DNA of 26,318 nucleotides from Alphaproteobacteria bacterium (GTDB taxonomy: Bacteria > Pseudomonadota > Alphaproteobacteria > GCA-2731375): assembly GCA_030746295.1 (NCBI GenBank), contig JASLMY010000037.1, positions 1 to 26,318 of the forward strand. Reading direction: 5' to 3'. The translations under genes were made by a program, and so were the position numbers. Shown in pieces: positions 22,090-26,318 of the stretch. Below the pieces are notes generated by a model, which was given only the letters and a program-made list of their open reading frames with translations, was not told where the DNA came from and did not search any database. Position 1 is the stretch's first letter. Each line of letters begins with the position of its first letter.

Positions 22090-22926
22090 TCACCGGCGCG
22101 CGATCCGGTCCCAGCCCATGGTGTCGAGTGCCGCCATGGACGCGGGCAGGTCGTCGTCGGGTGCATCGGAGATGATCTCCAGCATCGGCGGCCCGGCATA
22201 GCCGATCTCCTGCAACACCGGCACCACCTCGGCGAAGGCGACGATGCCTTGGCCCACCGGCGCGTGGCGGTAGATGTCGAGCGGGGTGTCGGAGAGATGC
22301 ACCAGCTTCAGGCGGTCCTTGACCCGTCGCAGGCCCTCGCCCAGGTCTTCCCGGATGAAGGCGCCGTTCGCCAGGTCGTAGACGACACCCAGGCGTTCGT
22401 CGCCATAGCGCTCCAAGACCTGCATCATCTCGTCCGCCTCCGGCAGGAAGGCGAAGGGCATGTTCTCGACCCAGAGCGCCGTGCCGGCCGCGTCGGCGAG
22501 CGGCACCAGCACGTCCAAGGCCTCGAAGAAGTAGCCGATCAGCCGCTCTCTCGGCGCCGGCATCAGCGGGTTCGCCTTGCCGGGCCCGACCACCACGCCC
22601 GGCACGCCGAGATCGCCCGCGAGACCCACGACGCCCTTGAGGAGCTCCAGCGAATAGGCCCGCATCTCGGTCGCGGCGCCGGCGACGTTGATGTCGACGT
22701 TCGGCATGTTGAGAGTGACGATCTCGAGACCGTTGTCGGCGAGGAAGGTCTTGAAGCCGCGCCGGGCCGCCTGATCCATGTCGGCCGGCCAGAGGTGGCC
22801 CGGATACATCATCACCTCGAACTGCCGGTGGCCGCGCGCCGCCAGGTGGCCGAGGCAGGCATCAGCGCTGTGGCTCAAGCTGTAGGCGTAGGTGTTGATG
22901 GCATAGCCTTGCGTGTTCGTGGTCAT
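22090..22926 (-). CDS. Sugar phosphate isomerase/epimerase, xylose-isomerase-like TIM barrel
   Basis: This 278-aa protein fits the AP-endonuclease-2/xylose-isomerase-like TIM barrel family (PF01261). Expected metal ligands are visible: E154 in LWVENMPF, D184 in VVYDLANGAF, H210 in LVHLSDTP and E250 in PMLEIISD. Such enzymes isomerise or epimerise sugars or inositols, or dehydrate keto-inositols; this one cannot be assigned more closely. Its ATG overlaps the stop of the upstream epimerase gene by 4 bases (ATGA), so it is translated from the same mRNA. No signal peptide is present. Confidence 0.9.
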   Translation of the reverse strand: MTTNTQGYAINTYAYSLSHSADACLGHLAARGHRQFEVMMYPGHLWPADMDQAARRGFKTFLADNGLEIVTLNMPNVDINVAGAATEMRAYSLELLKGVVGLAGDLGVPGVVVGPGKANPLMPAPRERLIGYFFEALDVLVPLADAAGTALWVENMPFAFLPEADEMMQVLERYGDERLGVVYDLANGAFIREDLGEGLRRVKDRLKLVHLSDTPLDIYRHAPVGQGIVAFAEVVPVLQEIGYAGPPMLEIISDAPDDDLPASMAALDTMGWDRIARR

Positions 22927-23873
22927 GGCGTCTCCTCTTGCCGCCGCGCCGCCAAGGTGGCAGCGATACCGGCGCGGATGTCGAAGCGGGGCCGGTAGCC
23001 GAGCGCCTCGGCAGCCCGGCTGACGTCGAGCGCGCCCTTACGCCAAGCCGGCAGCCCCGGCGCGAACTCGATCGTCCCGGGCCCGACGGAAAGCTCGGCG
23101 CCGGGCACCAGCTCCCGGATGATCTCGACGATTCGGGCCAGCGTCGGCGCCTCGCCGGAGGCGATGTGATAGGTGTCGTGGACGTGCTCTGTGTGATCGA
23201 GGACGCGCAGAATGCCGTCGACCAGATCGTCGACATAGGTGTGGTCGACGGCGAAGTCGGCGCCCGCCGGCAGGTACAGCGGCCGGCCCTCGGCGGCGGC
23301 ATCGATCAGGGTCTTGGGCACCCGTGGGCGCGGCAGGCCGGGCCCATAGACCCAGCAGGTGCGCACGTTCAGGCATTCGAGGCCGTAGCGCTGGTTGTAG
23401 CTGCGGCAGAGATGCTCGACCGCGAGCTTGGAGATGCCATAGGCCATCAGCGGGCGCTGCGGATGGTCTTCCGTAATCGTCTCGGCATCGAAATGGCCAT
23501 AGGTCTCTTCGGAGGAAACATGGACCATGCGTCGGACGCCGAAGAGGCGCATTGCCTCCATGACGTTCATCGAGCCTTCGACGTTGACCCGCATGGTCTG
23601 GATCGGCGCCTGCAGCGAGGCCGGCACGCCGACGATCGCGGCGGCATGGACGATTCCGTCGGGCCGGAATTCCTGCACCACGGCGGCCAGCGCCGGCCAC
23701 TCGACGATCTCGCCCTCGACGAAGGAAACCTGCGCATGCGCCGCCGTAAGGGCGTCGAGGCGGGAACTCCGGCGGAGATCGAAGGCGACCACCTCGTCGC
23801 CCCGCTTGGCCAGCGCCGCCACCATCTCGGCGCCGAGGAAGCCGCTGCCGCCGGTGACGAGAATCCGGGCCAT
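22923..23873 (-). CDS. NAD-dependent epimerase/dehydratase, extended SDR family
   Basis: This 316-aa protein has the Rossmann motif TGGSGFLG (residues 7-14), HAAAIVG, the active-site serines S120/S121 in MVHVSSEETYG, the YxxxK pair Y145/K149 in MAYGISK and the WVYGPG segment typical of nucleotide-sugar epimerases and dehydratases. It acts on a sugar, probably a free or nucleotide-linked one, using bound NAD. It lies 18 bases after the ThDP enzyme gene, and its stop overlaps the next start by 4 bases. In a catabolic operon such as this it may oxidise or epimerise a sugar acid rather than make a cell-surface sugar; that is inference. Confidence 0.92.
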   Translation of the reverse strand: MARILVTGGSGFLGAEMVAALAKRGDEVVAFDLRRSSRLDALTAAHAQVSFVEGEIVEWPALAAVVQEFRPDGIVHAAAIVGVPASLQAPIQTMRVNVEGSMNVMEAMRLFGVRRMVHVSSEETYGHFDAETITEDHPQRPLMAYGISKLAVEHLCRSYNQRYGLECLNVRTCWVYGPGLPRPRVPKTLIDAAAEGRPLYLPAGADFAVDHTYVDDLVDGILRVLDHTEHVHDTYHIASGEAPTLARIVEIIRELVPGAELSVGPGTIEFAPGLPAWRKGALDVSRAAEALGYRPRFDIRAGIAATLAARRQEETP

Positions 23874-23891
23874 GGCGTCCCTCCCCGCACC

Positions 23892-25673
23892 TCAATCCGG
23901 CAGGTAGGCGCCGCCGAAGTTCGGCTCCCGATAGGGGGTCGGCGGCAACTGCCAGGTGCCGGTCGCGGGCGGGCGTACTTCGGCATCGACATGGGCGTCG
24001 ATCAGCCACGGCTTGCCCGAGGCGACGGCCGTTTCCAGCGCTGCCTTGAAGTCGCGAGAGTCGGTGACCGTCACCCCGTCCATGCCGTGCGCCCGGGCGA
24101 TCGCGGCAAAGTCCGGGTTGTAGGGCTCGTTGTTGGGGTTGCGGGTGAAGGAGGTGCCGATCTCGCGGCCGCCGAACATGCCGATCTGGATGTCGCGGAT
24201 GGCACCCCAGGTGAAGTTGTTCCAGATCACCCAGACGGCCGGGATGTCGTATTCGACGGCGGTGCACAGCACGTGCGGCGTCATGGTAAAGCCGCCGTCG
24301 CCGACGACCGCTACGCAAGGTCGGTCGGGTGCAGCGAGCTTGGCGCCCAAGATGCCGCTGACGCCGAAGCCCATGGCCGAGAAGCCCCAGGAGTTCAGCA
24401 TCGTCTGCGGCTGGCGAGCGTTCCAGAACTGCATGAACCAGTTGTGGTGGACGCCTGAATCGAGGGCGATGATCGCATCGTCGGGCAGCACCTGGCGAAC
24501 GTCGTCGACGACCCGCTCGGGCCGCATCGGCGAGCCGTGGATATCGAAGTTGGGCCGCGTGTGTGCCTCCCACTCGTCCTGCCAGCCCCGGATCTCGGCC
24601 TGCCATTCGGCCAGTCGCTCAGGCCCCGAGACATCGCGCCGGTCGAGCTCGGCTAAGGCTTGGCGCAACACGGTGCGGACGTCGGCGACGATACCGAGCG
24701 TGGGCGCATAGTTGCGGCCGATCTCGGCGACGTCGATGTCGACATGGACGAGCTTGGTCGCGGGAAAGTTCCAGGAATAGCCCGGAATCCAGGACGACGA
24801 AGAACGGTCGTCGAAGCGCGCGCCCAAGGCCAACACCAAGTCCGCGTGGCGGCCGGCCTGGTTCGCGGGATAAGTGCCGTTGCGGCCGATGAAGCCGAGC
24901 GAGAGGGGATCGTCCATCTCCAGGCAGCCCATGCCGTTGGGCGAGCTGAGGACCGGTAGGCCGAGCCGGCGCACGAAGCTGCGCAACTCCTCGCTCGCCT
25001 CCGACAGGGTGACGCCGTGGCCGATGAAGACCGCCGGCCGCTCCGCCGCCAGCAGCAGGTCGACCAGCGTCGCCACATCGTCGGGCGAGGCGCCGGGCCG
25101 GCTGCTGATGCCGTGACGCGCGGCCCGCGGCACCTCGACCTCCGCTTCCTCCTGGAAGACGTTGAAGGGGATGTCGAGGTTGACCGGGCCGGGCCTTCCC
25201 GAGGTCATCGTCGTCATGGCGTGGTCCAGGATCAGCGGCAGCATGTCGACCCGGGGCGCCTGATAGCTGCGCTTGACGACGGGCCGCAACACCGCGGGGA
25301 AGTCCGACTGGTTGTGACGGTGGATCTCCTGGAAGGGGCCGCGGTCGGCCTGCTGGGTCGGCACGTTGGCGGTGATGGCCAGCAGCGCCGAGGAATCCGC
25401 CAGTGCCGCCGCCAGCGACATCACCATGTTGGCGGAGCCGGGCCCGCAAGAGGTCAGCGTCGCCACCGGCTCGTGGCGGACCCGGAAATAGGCGTCCGCC
25501 ATGTGACCCGCCGTCTGCTCGTGCCGGGGCGAGATCATCTGGATCCGGTCCTGGGCATCGTAGAGCGCGTCCAACATGCCGACGTTGCCGTGGCCGCAGA
25601 CGCCGAAGACATACGGCACGCCCTCGGCGATGAGGAATTCGGTGATGAGCTCGGCACCCTTCATGGTCGTCAT
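23892..25673 (-). CDS. ThDP-dependent enzyme, acetolactate synthase-like
   Basis: This 593-aa protein has all three domains of the acetolactate synthase/benzoylformate decarboxylase superfamily. The catalytic Glu is E52 in SPRHEQTAGHMADAY, the central domain has GARFDDR around 284-290, and the ThDP motif is GDGG (458-461) to NN (485-486). An active enzyme that decarboxylates or ligates 2-oxo acids is expected. It is probably not the housekeeping ilvB: no ilvH regulatory subunit is adjacent, and the neighbours are sugar and flavin enzymes. The ATG at 25673 follows an AGGA and overlaps the stop of the upstream FAD oxidase by 4 bases; the long frame upstream to 26015 is antisense-like composition and not used. 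2-Hydroxyacyl-CoA lyase, glyoxylate carboligase or IolD-like roles are alternatives. Confidence 0.92.
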   Translation of the reverse strand: MTTMKGAELITEFLIAEGVPYVFGVCGHGNVGMLDALYDAQDRIQMISPRHEQTAGHMADAYFRVRHEPVATLTSCGPGSANMVMSLAAALADSSALLAITANVPTQQADRGPFQEIHRHNQSDFPAVLRPVVKRSYQAPRVDMLPLILDHAMTTMTSGRPGPVNLDIPFNVFQEEAEVEVPRAARHGISSRPGASPDDVATLVDLLLAAERPAVFIGHGVTLSEASEELRSFVRRLGLPVLSSPNGMGCLEMDDPLSLGFIGRNGTYPANQAGRHADLVLALGARFDDRSSSSWIPGYSWNFPATKLVHVDIDVAEIGRNYAPTLGIVADVRTVLRQALAELDRRDVSGPERLAEWQAEIRGWQDEWEAHTRPNFDIHGSPMRPERVVDDVRQVLPDDAIIALDSGVHHNWFMQFWNARQPQTMLNSWGFSAMGFGVSGILGAKLAAPDRPCVAVVGDGGFTMTPHVLCTAVEYDIPAVWVIWNNFTWGAIRDIQIGMFGGREIGTSFTRNPNNEPYNPDFAAIARAHGMDGVTVTDSRDFKAALETAVASGKPWLIDAHVDAEVRPPATGTWQLPPTPYREPNFGGAYLPD

Positions 25674-26318
25674 GTCGCTGTCCTGCCTTTCGTTTGCTTG
25701 GCGATTCCGACCAGCACCGCCTCGAAGGCGACGCCGGTCAGCATCTCCTCGACCGCCTCGGCGATGGCCGGCGAGGCGGTGATGCCGGGGCTCTCGACCC
25801 CGTAGAGATTGACCAGTCCGTCCAGGCCGTGCTCGGCCGGACCCTGGATGATCCAGTCCGCCATGGCCTCGCCCGGCCCGTTGAGGCGCGAGCGAACGCC
25901 GGTATAGGCCGGCGCCAGGGCCTCGTCGGCGAGTGCCGGATAGTAGCGCCGAACGGCGTCGTAAACATGGCCCGCCCGTGTCGGATCGATGGTATAGTCG
26001 ACCCCTTCCACCCATTCAACGTCCGGCCCGAAGCGGCCTTGGTGCGCCAGGTCGAGCGTATAGATTCCGCCATAGAGGTGCCACTCGGGCGCCGGCACGA
26101 TCAGTCGGTTGAAGGGCGAGGCGCCGGCAAGTGAGAAGAAAGCCCCCTTGGCGAGATGGACCTTAGGGATACGGTCGGCATCGAGGCCTTCGGTCCGCCA
26201 TGCCAGCGATGTCGACCAGATCCCCGCCGCGTTGACGACCAAGTCGGCACCAAGGCGCATGCGCGCGCCATCCTCCAAGCGCACGCTGACTTCCCAGCCG
26301 GTCGCCGTCGGCCGCAGC
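25670..26318 (-). CDS. FAD-dependent oxidoreductase, L-2-hydroxyglutarate oxidase (LhgO)-like, N-terminus outside window
   Basis: The frame is open to the right edge of the window, so about 215 C-terminal residues of a DAO-family flavoprotein are visible and the FAD-binding N-terminus is missing. Typical are GADLVVNAAGIWS, the KGAFFSL segment, FNRLIVPAPEW and the C-terminal LYGVESPGITASPAIAEAVEEML, which is very close to the end of LhgO proteins. These oxidise 2-hydroxy acids such as L-2-hydroxyglutarate to the 2-oxo acid, passing electrons to quinone. Its TGA overlaps the ThDP enzyme start (ATGA). A 2-oxo acid made here would be a logical substrate for that downstream enzyme. The true start is not in the window. 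Confidence 0.87.
   Translation of the reverse strand, partial: LRPTATGWEVSVRLEDGARMRLGADLVVNAAGIWSTSLAWRTEGLDADRIPKVHLAKGAFFSLAGASPFNRLIVPAPEWHLYGGIYTLDLAHQGRFGPDVEWVEGVDYTIDPTRAGHVYDAVRRYYPALADEALAPAYTGVRSRLNGPGEAMADWIIQGPAEHGLDGLVNLYGVESPGITASPAIAEAVEEMLTGVAFEAVLVGIAKQTKGRTAT

Noticed and set aside
22071..22199. N-terminal extension of the FAD dehydrogenase
   Set aside because: It overlaps the TIM-barrel gene out of frame; the FAD motif begins soon after the ATG at 22070.
25674..26015. N-terminal extension of the ThDP enzyme
   Set aside because: It overlaps the LhgO-like gene in another frame, is Arg/Gly-rich, and the family starts at the ATG at 25673 behind a ribosome site.

Overview
The window is about 26.3 kb of high-GC chromosomal DNA. 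Gene density, codon bias and gene content (TPR signal-peptide proteins, HD-GYP/GGDEF signalling, DUF1800/DUF1501 pair, ring-hydroxylating dioxygenase beta subunit, many small catabolic operons) fit a free-living alphaproteobacterium, probably of Rhodospirillales type. That placement is inference from gene style, not from a marker gene. I found no rRNA, tRNA, CRISPR array, insertion sequence or phage gene.

Layout. 1-1497 (minus): a 5'-complete amidohydrolase running off the left edge, then a GFA/CENP-V-type zinc protein. 1498-1896: no recognisable gene. 1897-5722 (plus): a small CxxC protein, a DUF1800 + DUF1501 pair (the latter with a Tat-like signal), an orphan ring-hydroxylating dioxygenase beta subunit and a 61-aa protein. 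5960-10590 (plus): three tandem paralogous exported TPR proteins; the second and third carry near-superimposable promoters, so the duplicated unit included its control region. 10645-13156 (minus): a tight operon of a YfcG-type glutathione transferase, a kynurenine-formamidase-like cyclase and an NMT1/THI5-like binding protein without a signal peptide. 13261-14946 (plus): 3-hydroxyisobutyrate dehydrogenase (mmsB) and a SAM methyltransferase. 14954-15523 (minus): a membrane-anchored SleB-type cell wall hydrolase.

15592-18984 is a signalling locus. A GGDEF-fold protein with a degenerate active site (GGQKF) is followed by a GAF/HD-GYP c-di-GMP phosphodiesterase. The two share an N-terminal module, and both are divergent from a single-domain CheY-like receiver. 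19037-20364 (plus) holds dtd and an overlapping EamA transporter. 20361-26318 (minus) is a five-gene metabolic operon with 4-bp overlaps or gaps of at most 19 bp. In transcription order it encodes an LhgO-like FAD oxidase (running off the right edge), an acetolactate-synthase-like ThDP enzyme, an NAD-dependent epimerase, a xylose-isomerase-like TIM barrel and an FAD-binding dehydrogenase. The substrate is not evident.

The most interesting features are the TPR triplication with copied promoters and fixed cysteines, the c-di-GMP locus with a probably inactive GGDEF partner, and the five-gene redox/ThDP operon of unknown substrate.
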